Source: Micromonospora marina
GTDB taxonomy: Bacteria; Actinomycetota; Actinomycetes; Mycobacteriales; Micromonosporaceae
Assembly (NCBI RefSeq): GCF_900091565.1
Contig: NZ_FMCV01000017.1
Location: 78,708 to 142,707, forward strand
Direction of reading: 5' to 3'
DNA length: 64,000 nt
Shown here: positions 36,125 to 44,694 of the stretch, in pieces
Numbering within the stretch: position 1 is the first letter of the stretch
Layout of the letters: every line of letters starts with the position of its first letter
Made by a program: the position numbers and the translations under genes
Notes under the pieces: generated by a model
What the model was told of the DNA's origin: nothing
Database searches by the model: none
The model's input: the letters and a program-made list of their open reading frames with translations, nothing else

Positions 36125-36468
36125 CAGCGGGTCACTCCATTGCTCGGCAGCGGACGGCCATCGCCGTCCACGGGAAGGTAGATGTCGCCGTCGCGGACTT
36201 CGACGGAATAGACGGGTACGGGTTCGGTGGCGGGTAGCCCGGTGGGCTCACCGGTACGCAGGTCGAAACGGGATCCGTGCAGCCAGCATTCCAGCGTGCA
36301 GCCCTCGACCTCGCCCTCGGACAGCGCCACGGCGGCGTGCGAGCACTCGTCGTGCACCGCGTAGAACACGTCGTCCTCGCCGTGCACGATCGCGACCTGC
36401 ACGCCGTCCACGTCGGCGCTGATCGCGGTGCCCTTCGGCACGTCCTCGGTGGAGCAGATCTTGCGCAT
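36124..36468 (-). CDS. Rieske-type 2Fe-2S ferredoxin in the SUF operon
   Basis: 114 residues. The 2Fe-2S site is C-S-H (DECSHAAVAL) followed by C-W-L-H (CTLECWLHGSRF), the standard C-x-H / C-x2-H pair. Small soluble Rieske proteins sit between sufD and sufC in many actinobacteria and may donate electrons or shuttle clusters. The stop and start overlap sufD and sufC by one base, showing tight coupling. Confidence 0.93.
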   Translation of the reverse strand: MRKICSTEDVPKGTAISADVDGVQVAIVHGEDDVFYAVHDECSHAAVALSEGEVEGCTLECWLHGSRFDLRTGEPTGLPATEPVPVYSVEVRDGDIYLPVDGDGRPLPSNGVTR

Positions 36469-37610
36469 CAGGCGCCGGCCTTCGCCAGCCGGGCCTCGAT
36501 GGCGTCGCCCAGGCGCTCGCGCAGGTCCTCGACCGGGATCTTGTTGATCAGCTCGGCGAAGAAGCCGCGTACCACCAGGCGCCGCGCCTCGGCCTCCGGG
36601 ATGCCCCGGGCCATCAGGTAGAACAGCTGCTCGTCGTCGAACCGGCCGGTCGCGCTGGCGTGCCCGGCGCCGGCGATCTCGCCGGTCTCGATCTCCAGGT
36701 TGGGAACGGAGTCAGCCCGCGCGCCGTCGGTGAGCAGCAGGTTCCGGTTGATCTCGTACGTGTCGGTGCCCGTCGCCTCGGCGCGGATCAGCACGTCGCC
36801 GACCCAGACCGTGTGCGCGTCGTGGCCCTGCAGCGCGCCCCGGTAGCCGACGTTGCTGCGGCAGTCCGGCACGGTGTGGTCGACCAGCTGCCGGTGCTCC
36901 AGGTGCTGGCCGGAGTCGGCGAAGTAGACGCCGTACAGCTCGGCCTCGCCGCCGCGGCCGGTGTACTCCACCGACGTGTACTGCCGGACCAGGTCGCCGC
37001 CGAGGCTGACCTGCACGTGCAGGATCCGGGCGTCGCGGCCCAGCCGCACCTTGAGGTGCTGCGCCTGCACCGCGTCGTCGGCCCAGTCGGCGACGGTGAC
37101 CAGGATCAGCTTCGCCCCGTCGCCCACCGACACCTCGACGTTGTCGGCCAGCGTGGCCGAGCCGACGTGCTCGATCACCACGGTGGCCTCGGCGAACCGG
37201 TCCACTTCGACGAAGGTGTGGCCGAAGGCGGGCGCCTCGGCGTTCTCGCCGACCACCCGCAGGCGCACCGGCCGCTCCACCACCACGTCGCGGTCGACGC
37301 GCACCAGCAGCGCACCGTCGGCCCCGCCGTACGCGAGCGCGCTGACCCGGTCGAACGGGGTGAGGACGCTGCCCACCCGGGGGTCGTCCCGGCCGATCCG
37401 GTCGACGGTGACGCCCTCGGGCAGGTCACCGTACTCGTGCCGGACCGCGCCGGTCGCGCCCTGCGCCTGCGCGGCCAGGCCGCGCAGGCGCTTGAGCGGG
37501 GTGAAGCGCCACTCCTCCTCCAGGCCGGTCAGGGCCGGGAAGTCGGCGACGTCGTACGAGCGGAGCGCCTGCGACTTGGTCGTGGGCGGCGCGGAAGCCT
37601 GGGTAGTCAT
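36468..37610 (-). CDS. sufD: Fe-S cluster assembly protein SufD
   Basis: 380 residues, beta-helix SufB/SufD family. The C-terminal half carries the HASATGRFDDEQLFYLMARG motif shared with SufB, then IPEAEARRLVVRGFFAELI. SufD acts with SufB and SufC in the scaffold complex. It overlaps the Rieske gene by one base and lies 54 bases downstream of sufB. Confidence 0.95.
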   Translation of the reverse strand: MTTQASAPPTTKSQALRSYDVADFPALTGLEEEWRFTPLKRLRGLAAQAQGATGAVRHEYGDLPEGVTVDRIGRDDPRVGSVLTPFDRVSALAYGGADGALLVRVDRDVVVERPVRLRVVGENAEAPAFGHTFVEVDRFAEATVVIEHVGSATLADNVEVSVGDGAKLILVTVADWADDAVQAQHLKVRLGRDARILHVQVSLGGDLVRQYTSVEYTGRGGEAELYGVYFADSGQHLEHRQLVDHTVPDCRSNVGYRGALQGHDAHTVWVGDVLIRAEATGTDTYEINRNLLLTDGARADSVPNLEIETGEIAGAGHASATGRFDDEQLFYLMARGIPEAEARRLVVRGFFAELINKIPVEDLRERLGDAIEARLAKAGA

Positions 37611-37664
37611 CTCTTCCTTGGTCTGTTGTGCGACGACGGTGTCATTAACCGGAGGGCGGCCAGG

Positions 37665-39095
37665 TCAGCCGACCGCACCTTCCATCTGCAGCTCGATCAG
37701 GCGGTTGAGCTCCAGCGCGTACTCCATCGGGAGCTCCTTGGCGATCGGCTCGATGAAGCCGCGCACGATCATCGCCATCGCCTCGTCCTCGCTCAGGCCC
37801 CGGCTCATCAGGTAGAAGAGCTGGTCGTCGCTGACCTTGGAGACGGTCGCCTCGTGCCCCATCGACACGTCGTCCTCGCGGATGTCGACGTACGGGTAGG
37901 TGTCGGAGCGGGAGATCGTGTCGACCAGGAGCGCGTCGCACTTCACGGTGCTCTTGCTGCTGGTCGAGCCCTCCAGCACCTGCACCAGACCGCGGTACGA
38001 GGTGCGGCCGCCGCCCCGGGCGATCGACTTCGACACGATGGTCGAGGAGGTGTGCGGCGCGGCGTGCACCATCTTGGCGCCGGCGTCCTGGTGCTGGCCC
38101 TCACCGGCCATGGCCACCGAGAGCACCTCGCCCTTGGCGTGCTCGCCGGTCATGTAGACCGCCGGGTACTTCATGGTGACCTTGGAGCCGATGTTGCCGT
38201 CGACCCACTCCATGGTCGCGCCCTCGTGGCACACGGCGCGCTTGGTGACCAGGTTGTAGACGTTGTTCGACCAGTTCTGGATGGTCGTGTACCGGCACCG
38301 GGCGTTCTTCTTGACGATGATCTCCACGACGGCGCTGTGCAGCGAGTCGGAGGAGTAGATGGGCGCGGTGCAGCCCTCGACGTAGTGCACGTACGCGCCC
38401 TCGTCGACGATGATCAGCGTCCGCTCGAACTGGCCCATGTTCTCCGTGTTGATCCGGAAGTAGGCCTGCAGCGGGATGTCCACGTGCACGCCCTTCGGCA
38501 CGTAGATGAACGAGCCACCGGACCAGACGGAGGTGTTCAGCGCGGCGAACTTGTTGTCGCCCACCGGGATGACCGTGCCGAAGTACTCCTTGAACAGGTC
38601 CTCGTGCTCCCTGAGCGCGGTGTCGGTGTCGAGGAAGACGACGCCCTGCTCCTCCAGGTCCTCACGGATCTGGTGGTAGACCACCTCGGACTCGTACTGC
38701 GCGGCGACGCCGGCGACCAGGCGCTGCTTCTCCGCCTCCGGGATGCCGAGCTTGTCGTAGGTGTTCTTGATGTCCTCGGGCAGGTCCTCCCAGGAGGTGG
38801 CCTGCTTCTCGGTGGACCGGACGAAGTACTTGATGTTGTCGAAGTCGATCCCGGTGAGGTCGGCGCCCCAGTTCGGCATCGGCTTGCGGTCGAACAGGCG
38901 CAGGCCCTTGAGCCGCAGGTCGAGCATCCAGGCCGGCTCGTTCTTCTTGGCCGAGATGTCCCGGACCACCGCCTCGTTGAGGCCGCGCTGGGCGGAGGCC
39001 CCGGCGACGTCGGGGTCGGCCCAGCCGTACTCGTAACGACCGAGGGCGGCGAGCTGCTCCTCCTGGGTCAGGGGCTGGACGATCTGCTCGGTCAT
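37665..39095 (-). CDS. sufB: Fe-S cluster assembly protein SufB
   Basis: 476 residues. N-terminal segment PNWGADLTGIDFDNIKYFV and the conserved central strands KPMP...SGGSFIYVPKGVHVDIP, then GQHQDAGAKMVHAAPHTSST match SufB. Cys near CTAPIYSSDSLH is the conserved scaffold cysteine region. First structural gene after sufR; the ATG overlaps the sufR stop (ATGA). Confidence 0.96.
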   Translation of the reverse strand: MTEQIVQPLTQEEQLAALGRYEYGWADPDVAGASAQRGLNEAVVRDISAKKNEPAWMLDLRLKGLRLFDRKPMPNWGADLTGIDFDNIKYFVRSTEKQATSWEDLPEDIKNTYDKLGIPEAEKQRLVAGVAAQYESEVVYHQIREDLEEQGVVFLDTDTALREHEDLFKEYFGTVIPVGDNKFAALNTSVWSGGSFIYVPKGVHVDIPLQAYFRINTENMGQFERTLIIVDEGAYVHYVEGCTAPIYSSDSLHSAVVEIIVKKNARCRYTTIQNWSNNVYNLVTKRAVCHEGATMEWVDGNIGSKVTMKYPAVYMTGEHAKGEVLSVAMAGEGQHQDAGAKMVHAAPHTSSTIVSKSIARGGGRTSYRGLVQVLEGSTSSKSTVKCDALLVDTISRSDTYPYVDIREDDVSMGHEATVSKVSDDQLFYLMSRGLSEDEAMAMIVRGFIEPIAKELPMEYALELNRLIELQMEGAVG

Positions 39096-39868
39096 CTATC
39101 TGTCCTCACAGTGGTGACGGTGGAACCGGACTGGGCGGGAATGTGCGTGGTGCACACGCCGTCGCCGTGCGCGATGGTGGCTAGGCGCTGTACGTGAGTG
39201 CCGACCAGACGGGAGATCACTGCGGTCTCGGCCTCGCACAGCTGAGGGAACTCGGCGGCCACGTGCGCCACCGGGCAGTGGTGCTGACAGAGCTGGCCGC
39301 CGGAGGCGATCGTGGACGCGTTCGCAGCGTAACCCTCGGCGGTCAGCGCGCCGGCGAGCGCCTCCGCCCGCGCGAGCGGGGCGTCTCCGGCGTCCTCCAT
39401 GGCCGCCCGGCAGCGGGCCTCAAGCGCGGAGACCTGCTCGGCCGCGAACGCCGCGACCGCCTCGGTGCCGCCGGTGCGGGCGATCCAGCGCAGCGCGGCG
39501 GTGGCCATGTTGTCGTAGTGGTGGGTGCCGCAGCGACCGCGGCCCGCCTCGGTGAGCGCGAAGACCTTGGCCGGCCGGCCACGCCCGCGGCTGCCGCGCA
39601 CGGTCTGGTCGCGGGCGACCACGTCACCGTCGGCGAGCATCGCGTCGAGGTGCCGGCGGATCGCGGCCGGGCTCAGGCCGAGCGCCGAGCCGAGCTGCGC
39701 GGCGGTGGTGGAACCACGTTCCAGCAGCAGCTGGGTGACCCGGTCTCGGGTCGACAGGTCGGCCGGTGCGGCCTCCCGTTCGCCACGCCGTACGCTGCGA
39801 CGTGCGCGCGAACCACCGGCGACCGGATCGGTCACCGGCGTCCGGGAGAGCGCCGCCGCGTTTTTCAC
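39092..39868 (-). CDS. sufR: SUF operon transcriptional regulator SufR
   Basis: 258 residues from a GTG (VKNAAALSRTPV). A winged helix-turn-helix (about 50-105: RVTQLLLERGSTTAAQLGSA then LGLSPAAIRRHLDAML) is followed by a C-terminal part with the cysteine cluster site CQHHCPVAHVAAEFPQLC. SufR represses the operon when its Fe-S cluster is intact. It is the first gene of the SUF operon and is divergent from ctaA. The intergenic region has AACGTTACGTAATT next to the start, a possible operator. Confidence 0.93.
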   Translation of the reverse strand: MKNAAALSRTPVTDPVAGGSRARRSVRRGEREAAPADLSTRDRVTQLLLERGSTTAAQLGSALGLSPAAIRRHLDAMLADGDVVARDQTVRGSRGRGRPAKVFALTEAGRGRCGTHHYDNMATAALRWIARTGGTEAVAAFAAEQVSALEARCRAAMEDAGDAPLARAEALAGALTAEGYAANASTIASGGQLCQHHCPVAHVAAEFPQLCEAETAVISRLVGTHVQRLATIAHGDGVCTTHIPAQSGSTVTTVRTDR

Positions 39869-39984
39869 AACGGCAACGTTACGTAATTCGCGGAGGGCCC
39901 GCAAACCCGGGGTCCGGTGATTCCGACCACCGGGCGGCCGGAGTCACCCGATCGGGATCAACTACGGTGCGTAGGATTCGCTCC

Positions 39985-40929
39985 GTGAAGCGATCCGTCC
40001 GGTTTCCGGTCTCCGCCACGCTGCTGCGCCGCCTCGCGCTCGCCTCGATCATCGCGAACGTCGCGATCGTGGTCACCGGCGGGGCCGTCCGGCTCACCGC
40101 CTCCGGCCTCGGCTGCCCCACCTGGCCCCGGTGCACCGACGACTCCTACACCACCACCGCCGAGATGGGCGTGCACGGGGTGATCGAGTTCGGCAACCGG
40201 CTGCTCACCTTCGCGGTCGGGATCATCGCGCTCGCCGTGGTGCTGGCCGTGCTGGCGCACCGCCCCCGCCGCCGCGGGACGCTGCCGCTGGCCGTGGGCG
40301 TGCTCTTCGGCATCCCCGCCCAGGCGGTCCTCGGTGGCATCACCGTGCTCACCGACCTCAACCCGTGGGTGGTCGGACTGCACTTCCTCGCCTCGATGGC
40401 GGTTATCGCCGCCGCGTACGCGCTCTGGCGGCGCGTCCAGGAGCCGGACGGGCCGGTCACGCCGACCGTGCCGGCACCGCTGCGTACCCTCGCCTGGATC
40501 ACCACGGCGGTCAGCGCCTCGGTGCTGGTGGTCGGCACGTGGGTGACCGGCAGCGGACCGCACGCCGGCGACCACGGCGCGGCCCGCAACGGCCTGGATC
40601 CGGCAGCGATCTCCCAGGTGCACGCCGACGGCGTCTTCCTGCTGATCGGCCTGTCGGTGGCGATGTACTTCGCGTTCCGGGCGGTCGGCGCGGCGCGGGC
40701 GGCGCGGGCGGCCGCGGTGCTGATCGCGGTCGAGCTGGGTCAGGGCGTGATCGGCTTCGTCCAGTACTTCACCAATCTGCCCGCCCTGCTGGTCGGCGCG
40801 CACATGCTCGGCTCGTGCCTGGTGCTGCTGGCCACCCTGGGCGCGCTCCGGGCGACCCGGGAGCGGCTGCCGGCCGCCCCTGAGGCACCGGCCGCGCCCG
40901 CCGCGCAACGGGTGGGCGCCGCCGCCTGA
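39985..40929 (+). CDS. ctaA: Heme A synthase CtaA (COX15)
   Basis: 314 residues; a GTG 18 bases upstream is also possible. Eight hydrophobic helices. Heme-ligand regions are GVHGVIEFGNR (helix 2), GLHFLASM, QVHADG and GAHMLGS. The Cys pair SGLGCPTWPRC on the outer loop is typical of type II COX15. Converts heme O to heme A for cytochrome aa3 oxidase. The heme O synthase ctaB is found at 44.7-45.6 kb, so both steps are in the window. Divergent from sufR. Confidence 0.92.
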   Translation: MKRSVRFPVSATLLRRLALASIIANVAIVVTGGAVRLTASGLGCPTWPRCTDDSYTTTAEMGVHGVIEFGNRLLTFAVGIIALAVVLAVLAHRPRRRGTLPLAVGVLFGIPAQAVLGGITVLTDLNPWVVGLHFLASMAVIAAAYALWRRVQEPDGPVTPTVPAPLRTLAWITTAVSASVLVVGTWVTGSGPHAGDHGAARNGLDPAAISQVHADGVFLLIGLSVAMYFAFRAVGAARAARAAAVLIAVELGQGVIGFVQYFTNLPALLVGAHMLGSCLVLLATLGALRATRERLPAAPEAPAAPAAQRVGAAA

Positions 40930-41001
40930 GCGGGGGCGTTACCGCGCGGCGGGAGCGGGAAAGCGGTCCGGGCCACCGACCGCCCGCCCGAGGGAGATCC
41001 C

Positions 41002-42669
41002 GTGTCGCGCAAGAGCCTCTCCACCATGACGCCGCAACGGCTGACCCCGGTCGCGGGCGCGCCGCTGTGGTGCGACGCCCGCGAGCACGGCCTGACCGGC
41101 GACGGGGTCACCAACGACCAGCCGGCCCTGGCGGCGCTGGTGGACCACCTGGGCGCCGGGTACGACGCCGACGGCCGGGCCCGGGTGATCTACTGCCCGC
41201 CCGGGCTGTACTCGATCCGGGACGCCGGCACCGTCTGGCGCAGCGGCGTCTCGCTGCTCGGCGCCGGGCCGGCGGCGACCCGCTTCCTGCTCAGCAACGA
41301 GGGCAACCGCAGCGCACCGGTCCCGCTCGCCTTCTGGACCACGGTGCAGCACGGCGCGGACCGGGACCGGCACATCGCCGACTGCACGTTCGCCGACTTC
41401 GAGATCGACGGCTCGGGCGTGGCCCAGACGTCCTACGACTACCTGGCCAAGGGGCTGGGCCTGCAGTACGTGGTGCGCGGCGTGTTCCGCAACCTCTACA
41501 TCCACCACACCGGCGCGACCGGACTGGGCTGCGACTTCCTCCAGGACGGCCTGATCGACGGGGTGGTCGTGGTGGGGTGCGGCCGGCTGGACAACGGCGA
41601 CCAGATGGGCGGCGCCGGGATCGGCGTCGGCATCGGCGGCTGGGGCGACGTGGAGCGCCTCACCATCGCCAACTGCACCACCATCGGCAACGGCACCAAC
41701 GGCATCTTCCTGGAGCTGCAGAAGGACTACTGGACCCCGCCACGCGGCATCCGGATCATCGGCTGCCACAGCCAGGCCAACCGGTTCGGCATCTCGGACT
41801 GGGGCGCGGACGGGCTGATCGTCTCCGGCTGTACCATGACCAACAACCTGGAGGCCGGCTTCGACGTGTCGGGCAACGGCACCGCGGGGGTGGCCGGGCG
41901 CGGCGGCCTGCTCACCGGCTGCGTGATCGACTCCAACGTCGGCGACGGCATCAGCATGGGCAACACCCCCGGCCCGTACGCGGTGCAGGGCAACCGGATC
42001 AGCCGCAACGGCGGTTTCGGCTACCACGAGCACGACCTGGGCCACGGCTACCGGGGCGCGGCGGCCGACGTGGTGATCCAGGACAACGACATCCGGGAGA
42101 ACGCGCTGGACGGCATCCGGATCGACCGGCCGATGCTCGACACGTCGATCGTCGGGAACCGGATCCGGGACAACGGCCGCCGCTCCGCGCCGGCCTGCTC
42201 CGGCTCCGGCGACGCGGTGCGCTACGGCCCGCGCGAGGTCACCGACGGCAACGCCGACTGGCCGGCCGGCGGGCACCGGGGCAAGGTGGTGCGGGTCGGC
42301 TCCCGCGACGCCGTGGTGTCCGACAACAGCGCCGACCGGCTCTCCCTGGCCGAGGTACGCCCGGACGGCTCCACCGGGTGGAACGCGGCCACACCGGGGC
42401 CCGGTACGTCGTACGAGCTGCCGGACGGTCCGCCGGCGTGCGGCGGCATCACGATCGCCGCGCCGTTCGACTCGGCCACCGTGCGCGGCAACCGGATCTG
42501 GCACCGGGACGCCGACACCCAGGCGTACGGGATCTGGGTCACCGAGGCGGGCAGTTGCGTCTCCTGCGCGTTCGAGGACAACGACCTGGCCGGCACCGAG
42601 GCCGCGCTGCGGCTGGACACGCCGCCGATCGGCGGTCGCTGGGCGCGCAACCACAGCGACCGAGACTGA
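41002..42669 (+). CDS. Right-handed beta-helix (pectate-lyase-like) protein
   Basis: 555 residues from a GTG after GGGAGATCCC. WCDAREHGLTGDGVTNDQPAL is the N-terminal domain seen at the head of phage-tailspike and pectate-lyase-3-like beta helices. The body has many N-x-I/N-G and D/N-N repeats (for example NCTTIGNGTNGIFLE) typical of parallel beta-helix coils. It has no signal peptide, so secretion route is unclear. Probably a polysaccharide-active or tail-fibre-like protein. No phage genes are next to it. Confidence 0.78.
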   Translation: MSRKSLSTMTPQRLTPVAGAPLWCDAREHGLTGDGVTNDQPALAALVDHLGAGYDADGRARVIYCPPGLYSIRDAGTVWRSGVSLLGAGPAATRFLLSNEGNRSAPVPLAFWTTVQHGADRDRHIADCTFADFEIDGSGVAQTSYDYLAKGLGLQYVVRGVFRNLYIHHTGATGLGCDFLQDGLIDGVVVVGCGRLDNGDQMGGAGIGVGIGGWGDVERLTIANCTTIGNGTNGIFLELQKDYWTPPRGIRIIGCHSQANRFGISDWGADGLIVSGCTMTNNLEAGFDVSGNGTAGVAGRGGLLTGCVIDSNVGDGISMGNTPGPYAVQGNRISRNGGFGYHEHDLGHGYRGAAADVVIQDNDIRENALDGIRIDRPMLDTSIVGNRIRDNGRRSAPACSGSGDAVRYGPREVTDGNADWPAGGHRGKVVRVGSRDAVVSDNSADRLSLAEVRPDGSTGWNAATPGPGTSYELPDGPPACGGITIAAPFDSATVRGNRIWHRDADTQAYGIWVTEAGSCVSCAFEDNDLAGTEAALRLDTPPIGGRWARNHSDRD

Positions 42670-42783
42670 CCTCCCGGCCGCCCAGGCGGCTCAGGCGGCT
42701 CGGGCGGCTCCGGTTCAGCCGGGCCGGCGTCGGTGGCGACGACAGCACGACCGGACTGCCGTCGCTGACCGCGTGCGCGACGA

Positions 42784-42897
42784 TCAGCGCCAGAGATCGC
42801 GATCGCGGTGCAGCAGCCAGGTGACGTGCAGGCCGAGCAGCACGATGGCGGCGACGGGCGGCAGACGCGCCGCCAGGGAGACCCTCGTGACACCCAT
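42784..42897 (-). CDS. Candidate 37-residue hydrophobic peptide
   Basis: Minus-strand frame starting ATG inside the first hairpin: MGVTRVSLAARLPPVAAIVL followed by LGLHVTWLLHRDRDLWR. It has a hydrophobic segment (residues about 14-28) and a charged end, like a short membrane peptide. The start codon coincides with the hairpin arm and there is no obvious ribosome site, so expression is doubtful. May be chance. Confidence 0.25.
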   Translation of the reverse strand: MGVTRVSLAARLPPVAAIVLLGLHVTWLLHRDRDLWR

Positions 42898-42946
42898 CGC
42901 GTTCCACTCGCGGTCCGTCCCTCCCGTGAGTGGAACGCGATGGGTG
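42891..42946. repeat. Long perfect hairpin 1 (paired with 42960-43023)
   Basis: Arms CACCCATCGCGTTCCACTC (42891-42909) and its exact reverse complement (42928-42946), with an 18-base loop. The neighbour hairpin shares 16 of 19 arm bases. The three changes occur on both arms and keep pairing. Confidence 0.85.
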
Positions 42947-42959
42947 CCTGGACCCTCTT

Positions 42960-43023
42960 GAGACACCCATACCGTTCCACCCGGGGCACCAGCAGACAGC
43001 GGGTGGAACGGTATGGGTGTCTC
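42960..43023. repeat. Long perfect hairpin 2
   Basis: Twenty-three-base arms (42960-42982 and 43001-43023) are exact reverse complements, loop 18 bases. The inner portion CACCCATACCGTTCCACCC corresponds to hairpin 1 with three compensated pair changes. It sits 13 bases after hairpin 1. Could be a structured RNA, terminator pair or a mobile palindromic element. Confidence 0.85.
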
Positions 43024-43216
43024 GACAGCCCCGAGACAGCCTTGCACCGCGTCGGGTGGGTGTTCGTCTGGTCGGTGTGGATGGGTGGCGCTCCGGCGGG
43101 CAGCCGGTCAGGGTCGGCGAGCTGCGTCCGCGGCCGGGCGGGTCGCGGTCCCGCTGCCGAGGCCAGGACGCCGCCAGGGCCGGCGCGCTCGCCACAGCCG
43201 CGGCCAGTCGGGACGG

Positions 43217-44134
43217 TCAGCGGCGGCGGGCCAGGTGGGTGAGCACCGCGTCGGCGAGCCGCTCCGGGGCGCCGTCGGCGTACCCGACGAACAGGCTCGG
43301 CTCGGTCAGCTCCAGCTCGACCAGCACGGGCTCGCCGTCCGGGCCGGGGATCAGGTCGACGCGGGCGTACAGCAGCCGGTCCGGGCCGCCGGGCACCACC
43401 GCGAGCACCTTCTCGGCCACGGCACGCTGCTCCGTCGTGGCGGAGCGGGCGTCGATCCGCTCCTCCTTGTAGAGCGCGACCTCGCCCAGGTCCGGCCCGG
43501 TCAGCATGGGACCCTTGCGGATCGCGTGGCTGAACGCCGGGCCGCCGGGGCCGGCCAGGAACAGCAGCGCGGTCTCCCCGGCGGTGTCCACCGCGTCGAG
43601 GTACGGCTGGACCATGGCGACCCGCCCGGCGTCGCAGAGCCGCCGGACGTGGGCCACCGCCAGCTCGCGGTGCTCCGGGCCGGTCAGGTCGTAGCGGCCG
43701 GTGTCCCGGCTGCCCGCGCTGACCGCCGGCTTGATCACGTACTCGCCCCCGGCCGGCGGCGTCCACGCCCGCCCCGGCTCGACCCACTGAGTCGGGACGG
43801 TGGGCACACCGGCGGCAGCCAGCTCGGACAGGTAGCGCTTGTCGGTGTTCCAGGCGACCACGTCGGCCGGGTTGACCAGTGCCGGCACGGTGCGCGCCCA
43901 GGCCACGAACTCGTCCCGGCGCCGCGCGTAGTCCCACGGGGACCGGAGCACGACCAGGTCGTAGCCGGACCAGTCGACGGCCGGGTCGTCCCAGACGACG
44001 ATTTCGACGGCGACGCCGCGGGCGGCGAGCGGGCCGAGCGCGAGCCGGTCGTCCGGGTCGAGGTCGGGCAGCTCGGCGCAGGTGACGAAAGCGACCCGGG
44101 GTCTCCCCCGGGTCGACTGGTGGTGGTTGGTCAT
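43217..44134 (-). CDS. ATP-grasp domain protein
   Basis: 305 residues. VAFVTCAELPDLDPDDRL begins the fold, WNTDKRYLSELAAAGVPTVP is the central ATP-grasp domain start, and EYVIKPAVSAGSRDTGRY is the nucleotide-binding loop with Lys. DLIPGPDGEPVLVELELTEP gives the metal-ligand Glu residues. The family joins carboxylates to amines (peptide ligases, RimK-like). Substrate unknown. The 110-residue protein gene lies directly upstream, 10 bases away on the same strand, so they may form an operon. Confidence 0.85.
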   Translation of the reverse strand: MTNHHQSTRGRPRVAFVTCAELPDLDPDDRLALGPLAARGVAVEIVVWDDPAVDWSGYDLVVLRSPWDYARRRDEFVAWARTVPALVNPADVVAWNTDKRYLSELAAAGVPTVPTQWVEPGRAWTPPAGGEYVIKPAVSAGSRDTGRYDLTGPEHRELAVAHVRRLCDAGRVAMVQPYLDAVDTAGETALLFLAGPGGPAFSHAIRKGPMLTGPDLGEVALYKEERIDARSATTEQRAVAEKVLAVVPGGPDRLLYARVDLIPGPDGEPVLVELELTEPSLFVGYADGAPERLADAVLTHLARRR

Positions 44135-44144
44135 TCGATATGTG

Positions 44145-44477
44145 TCAACGGGCCATCGTGCGCCGGGCCATCGACCGCCACAGGTCGTTGCTCGGACGCA
44201 TCTGGTCCATCAGTTCACGCTCCCAGGCGTTCTCGACGTCGACCCCGGCCTTGGCGCAGGCCTGCCGCGCGACGTCCGTGCCGTCGGCGAACTGGTCTGC
44301 CCATACCCCGTCGGAACCCACGAGGACGATCCGTGCGCCGCGCTTGCCGACGTACTCGATGACCGCCTTCGCGCCGCCGTGCCCGGCGGCGAACGACTTG
44401 ATGCCCGCGACCAGGCCGTTGGAGGCCTGCTCGGCGGTCTTGTCAGCCGTCAGCGTCGTATCGGAACCATCTGCCAT
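44145..44477 (-). CDS. Conserved hypothetical protein
   Basis: 110 residues, MADGSDTTLTADKTAEQASN. It contains SFAAGHGGAKAVIEYVGKRG, then ARIVLVGSDGVWADQFADGT and a C-terminal MRPSNDLWRSMARRTMA. A Rossmann-like GSDG strand turn is possible but no enzyme motif is clear. Ends 10 bases before the ATP-grasp gene, suggesting a shared transcript. The upstream 217 bases are relatively AT-rich. Function unknown. Confidence 0.7.
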   Translation of the reverse strand: MADGSDTTLTADKTAEQASNGLVAGIKSFAAGHGGAKAVIEYVGKRGARIVLVGSDGVWADQFADGTDVARQACAKAGVDVENAWERELMDQMRPSNDLWRSMARRTMAR

Positions 44478-44694
44478 GACGCGAAGCCTAAGCAGAGTTC
44501 CACCCGGATGTGCGAGAACCATGAACTGAATGTGATGCCAATTACCCATCGGTTTAAGGAGAACCACAGGCAATTCGCCCGCACATGTCGCTTATCTATC
44601 GGCGAAACGGACAGGCGGGATCGTCACAATCTGTCCGGGTTGAACCCCCGGGAAATCCCGAGAAAAATTTCTGATGAACGGCCGGACGGGCGGG

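Larger units (their letters stand above)
42670..43216. other. Intergenic region with paired hairpins and a candidate mini-ORF
   Basis: 547 bases separate the beta-helix gene and the ATP-grasp gene, which converge. Apart from the two long hairpins at 42891-42946 and 42960-43023 and a 37-residue frame, I see no recognisable gene. The stretch after 43030 up to 43216 is open in several frames but without homology that I recognise. Confidence 0.6.

Noticed and set aside
42891..43023. CRISPR-like array
   Set aside because: Only two units, each a palindrome with 18-base loops, with no repeated spacer pattern and no cas gene nearby.
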